Source: Halichondria panicea (Eukaryota; Porifera; Demospongiae; Suberitida; Halichondriidae). Taken from it: a DNA stretch of 64,000 nt. The notes under the pieces were generated by a model. It ran no database searches. It was not told the DNA's origin and was given only the letters and a program-made list of their open reading frames with translations. The stretch is taken from NCBI RefSeq assembly GCF_963675165.1, contig NC_087377.1:5580042-5644041 (forward strand), given 5' to 3'. Below, piece by piece: positions 1-46,794 of this stretch (positions within the stretch are counted from its first letter, which is position 1; each line of letters begins with the position of its first letter). The position numbers and the translations under genes are program-made.

Positions 1-169
1 GCATGTTGTTAAGAAATTAAATTTGTAGGACCAACACTGAAAATGTAGTGATATGTGTATGCATGTCGAATATCTCCTCTGGTGTCGCTTATGTTCATGC
101 CTTGAGGGGTTGTATGCAGAGCTGCTAACATGTACTCCTCTACACTCTCTCCCCCCCCCCCCCCCTCAG

Positions 170-32705
<32,536 letters not shown>

Positions 32706-33656
32706 TCACTTTTTTAACTAGTCTGCAAAATTTTATACTTCAAATAATTCTGCCTCCCATTAAATTGTGCACACAAACTTAAAAAATCACGATAAAAAAA
32801 TTAACCATTATTAATTTGGAAGTAATAGTACAGGTCATGCATGACTATATAGTGACATACATGAGTTCAGTTCATCTCGAGTTCTATAATTATAATTGTG
32901 GTATACGTATCATAGGTATACGTATCATAATGATAATCCTTAATTTATATCATCCACTATTATATCTCCATGGCCACTTCAATATTGCCTGTATAAAATG
33001 ATATTATTATAGGTGCAGACAATAATAATTATTATGACATCTGTATAATTATTATATGTATAATTATATATAATTTATATACATCACATAATAATTATTA
33101 TCAGTGACAGGCTCTGGGAAAACCAGACTTTTGGAGCAGGCTAAAAGTACCGACATATATATACGATAGAGCAATTAAAGCATCGCCTACACAATGATAT
33201 ATATGCTTAATTAGTTTCATACCCGAGTTATGCGCGTCGGAAACTCGAAGCCGTGAAATGTAGTATCGAGAAAAACGCCTCTCAATAAGGTAATAATTAT
33301 AAGGTAATAATTTTTATAGCGAAAGTTTGGATGAAGCGCTTCGATGGAAAGAGTTAATTGCATGCATGGATTTAGAGCATCAGATTTTACAGAGAGAGGT
33401 AGTAGAAGGACGTACTGCATGTACACAGTAATATGCTATTATTTGAGATTTTACACTAATAATAATAATAATTATTTATGGCTACAGTGTAAAATCATGC
33501 ATGCCCAATATTGAAGCTCATCACAGGAAAAAATGTATAATTACACATTGCATGCATGCATGGCAATTATTTTGTGCACTATACGTACTATATACAATCA
33601 TAATTATAATTATATACAGCACAGTCATAAAAGCATTTCTTGGCAGATAAAAATTA
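32706..33656. other. AT-rich intergenic spacer downstream of WDFY3
   Basis: No gene seen. AT-rich, with many AATAATTATT palindromes, especially 33020-33110. It should hold the WDFY3 3' UTR; the only candidate poly(A) signal near the stop is an ATTAAA at about 32759. Confidence 0.6.
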
Positions 33657-33658
33657 TA

Positions 33659-34675
33659 GGAGGTGATTACCGCTAAAATTAGCATTTTAAAAGTAGAGGT
33701 GCGTTTTGCAAAAATAAGTGGTGCAATTTTTTTTAGTGAATGTTAATTGCATGTACCGGTGACATTATTATTTTCGCGTGTGTTAATTTCTGCTATTTCT
33801 GCGAATGGAGTAAAATCGCAAAAATTAGTATTCGCAAATAATTGGCCGCCCTCTTGTTTAATGTATCCAGATCGACATTTGCAAACAATTATACCAGCAA
33901 AATGTACAAAACTGTAAAAACGCAAACAAATCTACCTGTGAAAATATGTCACCTTAAGGTATATAGAGAGGTGTGTTTTGTATTATAGCTAGAGAGGTAT
34001 AATTATTTTCAGAAAGGTGAATTTTGTAGGGTTCATTTTTAGAAAAAACATGCTCGCGTGGCGGAAGCAAAACAGAAGGAACGTTATACTTTCTTCTCCA
34101 CGTGGCTTTGCTATTAAGATGGAGAGCACCAATTAAGCTGCTGCTGAAACCTAGCTGTAGACCCTAATCCCTTCATCAAGATCATACAAAGCAAAAGGAG
34201 TACCGCCAATCTTGTTACCGCTGTGGAATATCGAATCACTCCGCACAGCTCAGGGACGCATGCAGAGTGCCATACATGTGGAAAGCATGCAGGGACACAA
34301 ATAGCACCAGCTAGCCTGCCGCTCCAAGGTCATGCATGTGACCAAATCACATGATCATCTCATGGATGGAGTTACGTGAAAAACTACAAAATGCACCTCT
34401 CCGAAAAATGCACCTTTCTCTGAAAATGCACCTCACTGAAAAGCGCACCTCTCTACAAAGCGCACCTCTCTACAAAACGCACCTCTGTACAAAACACACC
34501 TCTCTAAAAAAAATTGCACCACTCCATTTTTTAAAACGCACAGGCTCTGTATAAAAAGCAGCAGCACTTATTTTTAAAAACGCACCTCTGTAAAAAAAAA
34601 CAGCACCACCTATTTTTACAAAACGTACCTATATACTTTTCACTGCTAATTAATTTTTGGCAGTAATCACCTCCC
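33659..34675. mobile_element. ~1-kb inverted-terminal-repeat element with a decayed gag-type zinc-knuckle fragment
   Basis: Left end GGAGGTGATTACCGCTAAAA and right end, reversed, GGAGGTGATTACTGCCAAAA. About 75 bp of imperfect inverted repeat continues through GAGGTGCGTTTTGCAAAAAT-like sequence. The right part (34390-34600) is a set of irregular repeats of GCACCTCT with A-runs. The centre (34195-34300) reads, on the plus strand, as two degenerate CxxC...H zinc-knuckle motifs (CYRCGISNHSA and CHTCGK in shifted frames), as in retrotransposon gag proteins; it is broken by frameshifts. Flanking duplication not clear. Confidence 0.6.
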
Positions 34676-34973
34676 ATAACAAATTAATAGCGCACATGCC
34701 ACGACCTTTTTTTTTAATGAGCTGTTTGAGCGAACTAGACACTTTCACGATCAAGGAATGCTTTAACTGCTAACGAAGACAACTAGTGAGTTGAAAAATA
34801 ATGATTATGAGACTAGCTTGAATGCAATATCTTCGAAGGTGAAAAAAACACTGTTTTCTGACCGATCTAATTGGTGCATGCTTTCAGTTTATAAATTCAC
34901 GATCATTCCCGATTAATAATTCCCCATACTAATACGGTAAAAAGTTATTGTGTGTTCGTTATTCACATGCATG

Positions 34974-37900
34974 TTAGTTAGGTAACTCACTTGTATGCTT
35001 GATACAAGCCTTATGAATGCTACGAACTGCCTCCCCGTCCTTGTCCTCCTTAGCAATTTCCACTAGTCGACCATAAGTTGCTGTTGATGTTGATGGATTG
35101 TCCAAATCAATACTAGTACTCTTCCATTTCAGTAGAGCAGAGTAAAATTTGCCTTGGGTACTGTAGAAGTTTCTTGGATCGTTATCGATTTCGTCTAAAT
35201 CAGCACGACTCACGCCCAGCCTGTGCTTGTATTTGTTGTATCCAGCAATCTCGGTAGACAACTGGAGAAGAGCTTCTTCCGAGCACTCTTGACTCAACTG
35301 AACTGCAGTCGCTGTAGTCTCATGTTGTTGAACTATCATAATAATTATATGACATTAATTATTTCCGAAGGACGATGTACCTATAGTAGCTTATACTATA
35401 CTGGTGAAATATACACCACAAACAGAGCTAGCTCATGTACTATTAATTTTGATAAATACCTGTCTCAGGGAGTCCATGAGTAGCTACATCTAGTTGAGTC
35501 GCTGCCTTATCTATGAGGGTGATAACATAATAATCACATGAGACCCACTTATATACACATACAATGCAACGGTCAAGGCTATTCAAAATTATTACACTTA
35601 TGACTGGACTACTTGCATGTATATAATTATGTATAGTGCTAACATTCGCTGGTAAGTGGATTTGCAACAGGCTATACAGTTGTAAGAGTTCTTGTCATCG
35701 TTGGTTACGTGAATTATAAGCCTTGATAAGCATTTAATATGGTAAGTGGTTTGCACATGCTACATGTATAATGCTGTCAATTTTGGTAACATGAAGCCTT
35801 GATGAGCATTGTTGAGTAAGCATAATTATAATTATATGGAAGTTAAAACCAACCCAGAAAGAATTTTAACTAAAAAAAGTGTCAGCAACCAAGAATTACA
35901 TGAATACATAATGTTACGTAAAGCCTTGATAAACGCGAAACAACCTAGAAAGAATAGTCCAAGAGCGTAAACAACCAAAATTACAGTTATGCATGCATGT
36001 GTATTGAACTAGTACGTTCTGTAAAGGAAGCTGAATATGCTACAGTATATACACAAGTAAAAGACAAATTCTGCATGCTTAAAATTATTTTACCGACACT
36101 CTTTTTCAGGCAGTGGTATACAGTAAAAAATGGCTTCTGGTTCTTAGAGATTTTGCAACTGATAAAGCCCTCGAAGTGACCATCTAACAAGTCCTTGAGT
36201 TCCAATTTGTTTCTTCGACCACTAATTTCAGGTCTTCTTTTGCTCCACTTGAAAGCAAGGCTTGGCTCTAGGTCCTCTAAATCAGAGGCAAAAGGCAGAG
36301 CCAGGAGAGAAACACCCCCGCCTATGCTGGCTTCCTGAACACATAGAAACAAATTAATTACTCAATTTACGAATAAATAAACTTAATGCTGACCAACATT
36401 AATGTAGGCACAATTGTATAGGTATACTAACGTTTGCAAACCAGCATTCTTGGTGGGGGCTCAGAGAGATTGCACTGGTACATTTAAAGCATGGATGCAA
36501 TCCTTGTGTGAGGAGGCAAAGTTTAGAACCATTTTCATGTTTGCCGCAGTAGCAATCAAACGCGATGATCGGAGACAGAAGAGGACTGATTTCCTTCATG
36601 ATAAAGAGGACCGTTGAGAGGACGTAGGAACAGAGCTCGTGCATTGTATATTTCCTGTCCTGTCGAATAACCCGTACCTCGTAGCAATCCACATGAGCAA
36701 TCAGGGTAACGAAATGTTCGGCAGACTCGTCAATGTGAAATGAGACGAGGTTTCTCTTTACTGAGGAATCAGCGGCAAGTTTCCACGTCATGCCCAGAAT
36801 TCCTTTACCTCCCCTTGAAACCAATTCACTGATCATGGCACAGAATATTCCAATGGGAACGTATTGGGGGTCAAATGTGAACTTGATGGGAGAGGGTGTG
36901 TCAATTCCAGTGGGAGGTGATGGCTTCAATAGTTCCTCGCGAGATGCACACTTGAGAATAGCGGGCATGAAGTACATTATTTTAACCATTTCTGTAATAT
37001 GGCTATTCTTCACCACTGTTGTGATGGTGGCCAAAAGATGGGAATGCTCAAGTAGTATGAGTAGCTTCTCAACAGGAATCAACTGGCCTTTCTTCACATC
37101 CTTGTTTTCCTCCGAATAGCATCGAGTGATTGTTTCCAGAGAGAATTGTCCTTTGAGTGTCCAATTCTTTCTCTCAGTTTCCTTAAACTGAATACTGCTC
37201 TCTTCAGAATGGAGCTCCAGTAGCGGCTTGACAACAAGAGCACTGAGGCTGTTGAATACCACTTGGGGGTTGCAAATGACAAAGTTCTCAAACCAACAAT
37301 CTTTGTCTTTGATCTCTGGTTGATAGATCAAAGCTCCAGGTACCAAACGGTGAATCGAACCTCCTCTTCTCTCATATTTAACCCCTCGGTACCGATACGA
37401 ATGCAATCTTCGATAGATACAATGTCAAACTCCTTTCTCAGAACAACTCCAAACAAAAGCTGCTGTGGGCGAATTCGAAGGTTGGTATCTTTGAAATAGC
37501 TACTCAATATGCCACGAAGATGTTCACGAAGAGGATCCATATCAGAATCAGTGCCTTCATAGTTGTCAACTGGTATGAAGTTCCTATCTTTTGGGTTAGA
37601 AAGTAAATCTTCAAACTTGCTGGTAATCGTGCTCACGGCTTCGTTTTTCTCTTCCAACTTCTGCTCTAAACGGTCTTTGACGTCTTTTTTGAAAGCATCT
37701 GAGTTAAGGTGTTGGCTGACTGTTCGCTGAATGGCAGCCATGTCTTCTGCACTGACGTTGGCTTGCTTATCATTATACTTTTTTCGAGTCAAAATGTTCC
37801 GAATTGCTTTGTTTTGTTCGTGGGAAATCTCAATATTTTGAGCAGTGGTCTCGCTGGCAGTGATACTATCACTCTTGCTGGTAGTGGTGCTGTCACTTTT

Positions 37901-40820
37901 GCTGGCAGTGGTACGTGTCTTGTTCACAGCTTTTCTTGACGTACAAAATTTCTCATACAAAAGATCCACCTTGATTTGCATTTCAAGTTCATCCTTGAAA
38001 GTACCTATGAGGGTAGCAACAGGCTTAGCGGAGCCTAGTTTGCCAAGTTTATTGCACAACTCACGATCAATATCCGAGTCAATCTTCGTATAGTGGCTGA
38101 TAGCTGAGAGGACTTGAGAGAGCGTTTCTCTGCTTGTATAAGTTGAAACATATGGTGTGATCTTGTCACTACCTCGTTCGTAGGATACTTGACACAAGTC
38201 ATCGAGGTCTTTGTCCAGTCGAAAGAATGACAGAAAAATTCCTGCACCTTTGCTTAGGAATGGAAACATCTCCATGAATCCAGGCTGCCCTCCAATATCA
38301 ACCAGATTGAGTAGGACATTGCTTTGCAGCTCTTTGCTGTACTTTCCCGAACCCACAATACTACGGAGTCTTGTGACAACCTTTCCAACATCAACTGTGG
38401 TCACAGACACATTCATAACTTTTTGTCTCTCCAGTCCAGTTGAGACGGTTTCATCGCTCTTGTTAAGAGGTTCTTTCTCGACATTAGTTGTTTCTTTTGA
38501 AGAGGCGAAACCTTGTGATTTTTTCGGCTGTTTATCAGGTGGACTAATATTGCTGATGGTGCTGTTTTCACATGACATAAGGTAAGAGAAGATAAACTGT
38601 GTTTCCTCCTCCAGATTTGAAGATGTTTTGAATTCAAGCTTTGTTCCAGATTTGTCTACAAAGGCCAATATTTGTTCGCACTCGGCAAGAAATGTACTGC
38701 AACGTTTCCTTTGATCTTCGGGCAGCAAAGACAGGTTAATAATCGATCTAACAAGACGCTGTCGAGTGGTTGTTTTTCCAACACCCGAGGGACTGATAAA
38801 GTGCATCTTGAGGTACTGAAGCTCAATCGTATTAGTTTTGTCGGCCAGCAGCTCATCCAGTTTTTGCAAGTAGCTTTGGTTTTTAAAACTGGCTGTAAAA
38901 GGAAAAGTATAAGAGTTGACCTTTAATTGTTAAGCTCAATTAAGCCATCTCTATACTCTAACTCTAACCCAAAATCCTTGAGTCCACTGTTGGGGAATTA
39001 GTCAGTTATGAATAAGCTATAATTATACACACAAGTTCTAGACAGTTACACATATGCATATACCTGGTTCGGATTCTGAAGTAGAGCGCATCCGTAGAGA
39101 CTTAAGATAGTCAATAACTTTAGTGCGACCTTCGTATACTGCCACGTCAAGAGGAGTCCTCCCGCCATAATCAGTCATATCTGTATGGACAGATGAGGGA
39201 CTGAGAGACAGATATGTTGTATATAGTCGTTACTGACGACATTGACGTTGGTATACAATACCACACACACAATCACACAAAAATCACCACATCAATATAC
39301 GTATCGAGTACAGGATGCCTATATATACATTATTTAGAGTCATCCTGTATCTTATGGAGCACATGCAACAACTATAGTCAAGCTTGTGTTACGGTGCCGT
39401 AATTATATGGCTGCATGATACAACTGCAGGGCTGGAATAGCGAGAGTTTACTGTCTACATTTCCATCAGAGGATCTGAAACGATATACTCACTACAGACA
39501 TTAATTACTCACCAACATCACACTTGCACTCCTCCACTAACCACTGTACAACGTCTTTGTGACCATGATAACAAGCACAGTGCAGTGGTATCTGGTTGTA
39601 CTTATCTCTTAAACCTGTGCGACAAGACAAGAAAAAGTTAACTCTGTGAGTTAGTGCATCTAAATATTAAATAGTTCAGGTCTGTGAAGTACATGTATAT
39701 AGTGCAATATCAGTCATGTACACACCATATCATGCAGCCAATTGCTTTGCCCTGCACTTTCAATCACAAGTATACGCATGCTGCTCAGTTACAATTAATA
39801 CAGCCATCAAAATTAATGGCCATGTGAGAAGGGTGGTGATGTCAGTACAGGATTGGCCAACAGGAAGGGAACAATAAAACACGCTTCTCGTGGAATCTTG
39901 TTACTAACCAGCTAGTATTGAAGTACACGTCTTGTGGTATAATAATAATAGTCATCCTGTATCCTATTAAATTATGATACACAATCATGCATGCAGTATA
40001 ACTGCTCGTCCTCTAAGTAGATGTTTATAATTTGGGGAAATAATGATAAACACTCTTCGATTGTATTATCACTAACCAAAATTGCACTTCAGCATTATCA
40101 CTAGGTACTGCACAACTTCAATACTTCCACCCGTACAAGCATAGTGCAGTGGTGTTAGGCTGTACTTGTCTCTCACATCTATGTGGGGTGAGTGAAGTGA
40201 TGACATTGCATACACAATAGACACACTGACATATAAAACGGTTTGTAACCATTTCAAAACGAATTAATCCTACCATTTGAATCATTAGGAACAAGCTTAG
40301 TCAAATGATGTTCTATAAAACTTTCTGGCCTTATTATAGCTAACATTGTACGAAATAAAAAGCTTGGACAACACGTCTTAAATAAGTCACATTCCGTAGT
40401 AAGTTTAGTAATGTGCAACACAATATAATAATTAATACATCATTCCTTTAGCTATGAACACTACGCGACTAACACATAATATACTTACCAATAAAGCAAT
40501 TAACATATTGTGACAGGTACACAACAGTCTCTTTATGTCCTCCTCGACACGCATAGTGAAATGCAGTCCCTCCCCAATATCCACCCCCTTTCTCAATATC
40601 AGCTCCGCCACTAACAAGTGCCCTGGTGATTTCCAGGTAACCTTCCTTGCATGCTTCATGTACTGGAGGGTATCTATTTTTCTTCCAAAACTGATACCAA
40701 TCTACACTCCAATACAGCTGGTGATTGGGGTTGGCCCCCTGTCCCAACAAGGACCTCACCTTGCTGACATCATCATCTATAACAGCCTCCCACAGATCCA
40801 CAGCCAGCTGTTCTTGAGCA
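34974..40820 (-). pseudogene. Ankyrin / Roc-COR-like P-loop / death-domain gene with an apparent frameshift
   Basis: Eight exons on the minus strand: 40820-40489, 40178-40077, 39614-39513, 39180-39064, 38892-36432, 36334-36094, 35510-35460, 35332-34974. The first four encode ankyrin repeats (TPLHYACTGG, IPLHCACYHGH, TPLDVAVYEG). The large exon has a P-loop FISPSGVGKTTTRQ, a DIGGQPGF switch-II-like motif, a GTFKDE motif in the base-recognition position, and a COR-like tail. The last exon is a death domain (HRLGVSRADLDEI, YSALLKWK, TYGRLVEIA). Roc-COR ankyrin/death proteins act in innate and stress signalling. Near 37330-37360 the frame slips by one: EEVRFTVWY is in one frame and GALIYQPEI in the next, and the summed exon length is also one base short. 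The small first coding exon upstream was not found. It could be a recent pseudogene or a sequence error. Confidence 0.75.
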
Positions 40821-40877
40821 CTGCATGCATGTACAATAGTTGGGAGCATCACATGCAATTAACATGTATAATACTAG

Positions 40878-41052
40878 TATATAGGGGGTATTTTTCAGGG
40901 GACAAAACATTCGTGGTTGAGTAATAGTCACTTCATGGATAATATTTTCGTTGGTTGCTGCTTGCACTGCAGGTAAAGGTAGGCTTCATTCGTGGGCTTC
41001 AACCCACCAAAACCACAAATATTTTGCTCCACGAAAATTACCCGCTATATGG
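40878..41052. repeat. CCGTATAGCGGG-family MITE
   Basis: Inverted ends TATAGGGGGTATTTTTC and, reversed, TATAGCGGGTAATTTTCG with an internal CCACGAAAA/TTCGTGG pair. A member of the short palindromic family also seen at 57.9, 58.7 and 60.2 kb. Limits approximate. Confidence 0.6.
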
Positions 41053-42908
41053 TTTATTATAATTTTGTTTAAGTTACAATACTTGTGCCGTTTATTTCTA
41101 GTTTGACTTTTGACTCCTAACCAGCTAGTGAGAAAGGCGCTTACTTCTATCTTATTAAATCAGGATTTACACTACACATCACATTAATCCATCTGCGTTA
41201 TATACATTTAACGCTTAGTAAAGAAAGAGTATTAGTAAAAATAAAATCAGTTTATCTATCGCCATTCGGGATACCTGAGAGGTATTTTAGACAAACAAGA
41301 AAAATATAGCTCCTTGTAGTCTCATGAATGTGCAACCTATAATACCCTATGCACTGATGCATAATCAACTAGTATAATAATCATTGATAGCTGACTACAA
41401 ACTTGTATATATAATTATAGCTGCATATACAAAAGACAAAGTGAGTATAATTATAGTATAATATAGGTGTGAATTTTCTCTCACTCTGAGTTTTTCCCAG
41501 TGGCCATTGTCTCATGCCAAGTCCTTGTGCTAGCAACCTCCAACAGTATGTGGCTGCTACTGACTAGTACTGCAACAACTATAGAACAACACTAGCACAC
41601 AAAAACTACAGCAAGCTATAATAATTATTATAGACTATCATAATTATAGATCTATTATGTCTATACAATGTATATAGGCTCCAGGCCAGTATAGAAATGC
41701 ACTCAATAGCAATACAAATATAGTATTGTCACCGCTAAAAATAGAAAGTATGGATTTAGCATTCAGGGAATATCAACCTCTGGCATGTCAATAGAGGCCA
41801 CACCAAGTTAATTACATTACGTTTTGCATAACGATATTCTCATGCAAAAATGGCTATTATGAATCAGTTCAAGTCAACAAGATAACAATGAGAATCGTGA
41901 TATATTAATTATGGCTTGTGTCGTTGTGTGCTGTGTTTATGTCTACGTCTTATATATGTCTACGTCTTAATTTGCCTACGTCTTAATAATCACATTTGGA
42001 CAGATTTTTTACGAGAATAATTGGATTTTATATGAGTCGTACAATGTTTTAGCCGGAGTGTGTGTGTATACATGTACACGTAGTTGAATATCTTTCAACA
42101 GCCATAACTTTATAGTACTGTTGATACAATGTCAAACAGAATAATGGGTGAAAAAAAAAGCATAGGGTCAGTCTACCTACTGTATCATGGCAAAATTAAT
42201 GTTGGTCAGCTGTCACTACGACTTTTTGTCATGCAGAAGTCACGGGCCTCACGGCTTGCGTCGGAGTCTATATCTGACATACTGTTATTGCAGGCGCCCT
42301 TGTGCAACATGCCATAATTATGGATTACATAATGCCCTCGGGGCCTGTACTAGTTACTAGTCTTGAAAGAAGACAATAGATCCCTGACTATATAAGCCTG
42401 ATTGTATGGTAATTAGCATTTGCATGGTCATTCCCCTTAGTCTAAGGGAAAGAGCCTCCCTCTATGCAATTACAATGTACAAGGTGGCATCACTACATGT
42501 TTACTCACCCTCCACCTGATCGAGTCCTTACACACAACTGCATGCAACTGTGGCCATTGGTTTGCTGATCTTGTATACATGATAGGTTTGCTTGTCTCAA
42601 TTCCACACCCTTCTGTAAAAAACACTGGAGGCCCCCATTCAAGGCCTTGATATAATTACTATGTGTATGATGATGGTACATGTATTACAGTTGTATCATA
42701 ATCAGGCCCACTAAATGTAGCAAGTTAGGGATGTAGTATTTGATACGGATCGTTAAACTAGTGAACAAAAATTAGCAGTGGAGGCCCTCATTGACATAGC
42801 ACAATCCGTACCAAGAACAACTGCCATTTGCAGAGGCGTGTGTGACCTCTGTGCTTGAAATAAGATGGTGTGATAATACTTTATAGTACCGGCTAGCTGT
42901 ACTGCAGT
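41053..42908. other. Intergenic region between the minus Roc-COR gene and the first ELOVL gene
   Basis: No convincing gene. AT-rich. It should contain the divergent promoters of the two flanking genes and the missing first exon of the minus-strand gene. Short open frames here lack splice support or similarity. Confidence 0.5.
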
Positions 42909-44098
42909 ATGGGTGACAAACTAGGTGAGTTGTATAGATTTATTTATGGCAATGATCCTGTCTTGCGCATTACTTTTGTCGAAAAGTTTTGATCCCGAAC
43001 TTGTAGCCATATAGCGCTATCTGTTTCCCTCACAGAGTGTATAGGCCAAGTGGTGAGGATCTTTGCTACGTCGAGGAGTGCCCCTATTGTTGGGCTCTAC
43101 CTGCTCCTGGTGTGCTTGTCCCCACTGCTAAGGAGACTCTTGCCAGCATTTCAGCTGAGGAGAGCACTGATTCTGCACAATTTTGTGTGTTGGATTCTAA
43201 GTGTTTATTCTCTCGCTACACTTGTTTTTGGTCTGTGGGAGGTGTGTTCAATTTAAAAATTTTTTGTGTCCATTCAAAGTGCATTGTATATTTCATTTTC
43301 TTCAAAGGTTGGTGACATTTTTCTCATGGAACATACAGAGGGGTGGCTGAGGCATGGACTTTTTGTTTACTGGATTTCTAAGTTTGTGGAACTCTTGGAT
43401 ACTGTTTATATGATTCTCCGTCATAAATCACGTCAAATATCGTTTCTTCATGTCTGGCATCACAGTACTATCACACTGCTTGCAGGTGATGGAGATTTAG
43501 CTAGCCGTTGTGCAATGGACCGTCCGAATATAGGACACTTGGAGCCAATAATTATAGATAGTCGATTTTGAGTAGGATGTGTGTGTGTTGTGTACTGTAT
43601 AGTGAAGCACTGCATGTCTTCTAATCGAAGACATTCAATGTTGGGTCCAGTGTTACCTGTACATACATGCATTTAATACTCAGTATTTTACTCTCAATGG
43701 CAAAGAGGCTCAATTAAAACCCTTGAATTGATAACCGTAAAAAATAGCTTGATTGCGTCAATTAGAATTGGTATCTTCTCACAGATTGGGCTTACACTCG
43801 TTCCAGTTGGCCAGCCCTCACTCCAATCCTTGCACTCAACTCGGCAGTGCATGTTTTCATGTATGGCTACTATTTTCTAACAGCACTACATCCTTTGCAC
43901 GACTTCACTTGGAAGAAGCGAATCACTCAATTTCAGATGGTGCAATTTCTCATCGGCATCTCCCAGGCAGTTTATGGATACTTGTACAGAGGTTTCTGTA
44001 TCTACTCTATCGGTTATGGTGCTGCAATGTTAGGCCTATTTGGGAACTACTACTATTACGCTTTCATCAGGAAGAAGCCACAGAAGAAAGAACAGTGA
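42909..44098 (+). CDS. Very-long-chain/polyunsaturated fatty acid elongase (ELO family)
   Basis: Four exons: 42909-42924, 43036-43241, 43308-43485, 43785-44098; 714 nt, 237 residues, slightly short for ELO proteins (usually 260-300). ELO enzymes catalyse the malonyl-CoA condensation step of fatty-acid elongation in the ER membrane. Catalytic signatures are present: KFVELLDT (KxxExxDT), [12 protein letters not shown] (QxxFLHxxHH histidine box), [13 protein letters not shown] and TQFQMVQF. The KxxE rather than KxPE form and the Gln before the His box point to the ELOVL1/2/4/5/7 or PUFA-type branch. The C-terminus KKEQ is a KKxx ER-retrieval signal. Several hydrophobic segments fit the seven-helix fold. 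The first coding exon is tiny (MGDKL); this start follows a plausible TTTATAGTA element. Confidence 0.9.
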
Positions 44099-44731
44099 CT
44101 TTAAATTATATTATATTTAGCATTGAGCACGTGTTTTGTCTGTTAATGAGGTTGTGGTTGTTTTGTAGATCTAATTAGTCTGTGGGTGCATGACCTTTCT
44201 GACTTTTAAGTAAACAATCCACGTGGAAAAAACTGACCTTTGAGTTGGCGTCGTGTGAGCTCCCTCTCATATCAATGAATACTCTTTCACCACAAATATA
44301 ATAATCCTGTGTCTTCCTCTACAAAGTTTGTGCAAGGTCATTCTGATCTGAGCGTTGTTCTCTGAAAGCTTGAGAGGATAGATCATATTCAGGTCAGTTG
44401 TGTTCATGTGTTAGTTTTAAGCTAGCTGTAAATTATATAATTAATACAATGGTTTATGTGGTTTGTTTATGTGCAAAGGTCAGGACAGATGACTTGTAAT
44501 TGACCTTTTAAAAGTAGCATGTCCAATAAGTTTTGGAAAGTGATTTGGGTCTTGGGTTTTAAAAGTGACTAGGTAGGTTTGCAGTTGCAGTGTTAAGTTA
44601 AATGATGCACTGTAAAATTAATTTTTAGGTAGGTAACTAGGTACTAGGTAAGCTCCATAATTATTATTAGCTGCACCCCCTTTCCTTTCCTCACAGCTTT
44701 CTTTCTCTTAACTCAACCTTTCAGATCTAAC

Positions 44732-46681
<1,950 letters not shown>

Positions 46682-46794
46682 GAGATGTATTTTATTTTTC
46701 TATCTGTTTTTGTTGTTGCTCTTTACTACTTAATTAGAATAATTATGTGAAAGTTTCAGTGCATGTCTTTTTTCAAGAGATAAAAGTTGAGGAA

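Noticed and set aside
37709..38585. Plus-strand open frames with valine/leucine/serine-rich composition
   Set aside because: Antisense shadows of the Roc-COR exon on the minus strand.
42129..42317. 62-codon plus-strand open frame upstream of the first elongase
   Set aside because: AT-rich context, poly-K start, and no similarity or splice signals.
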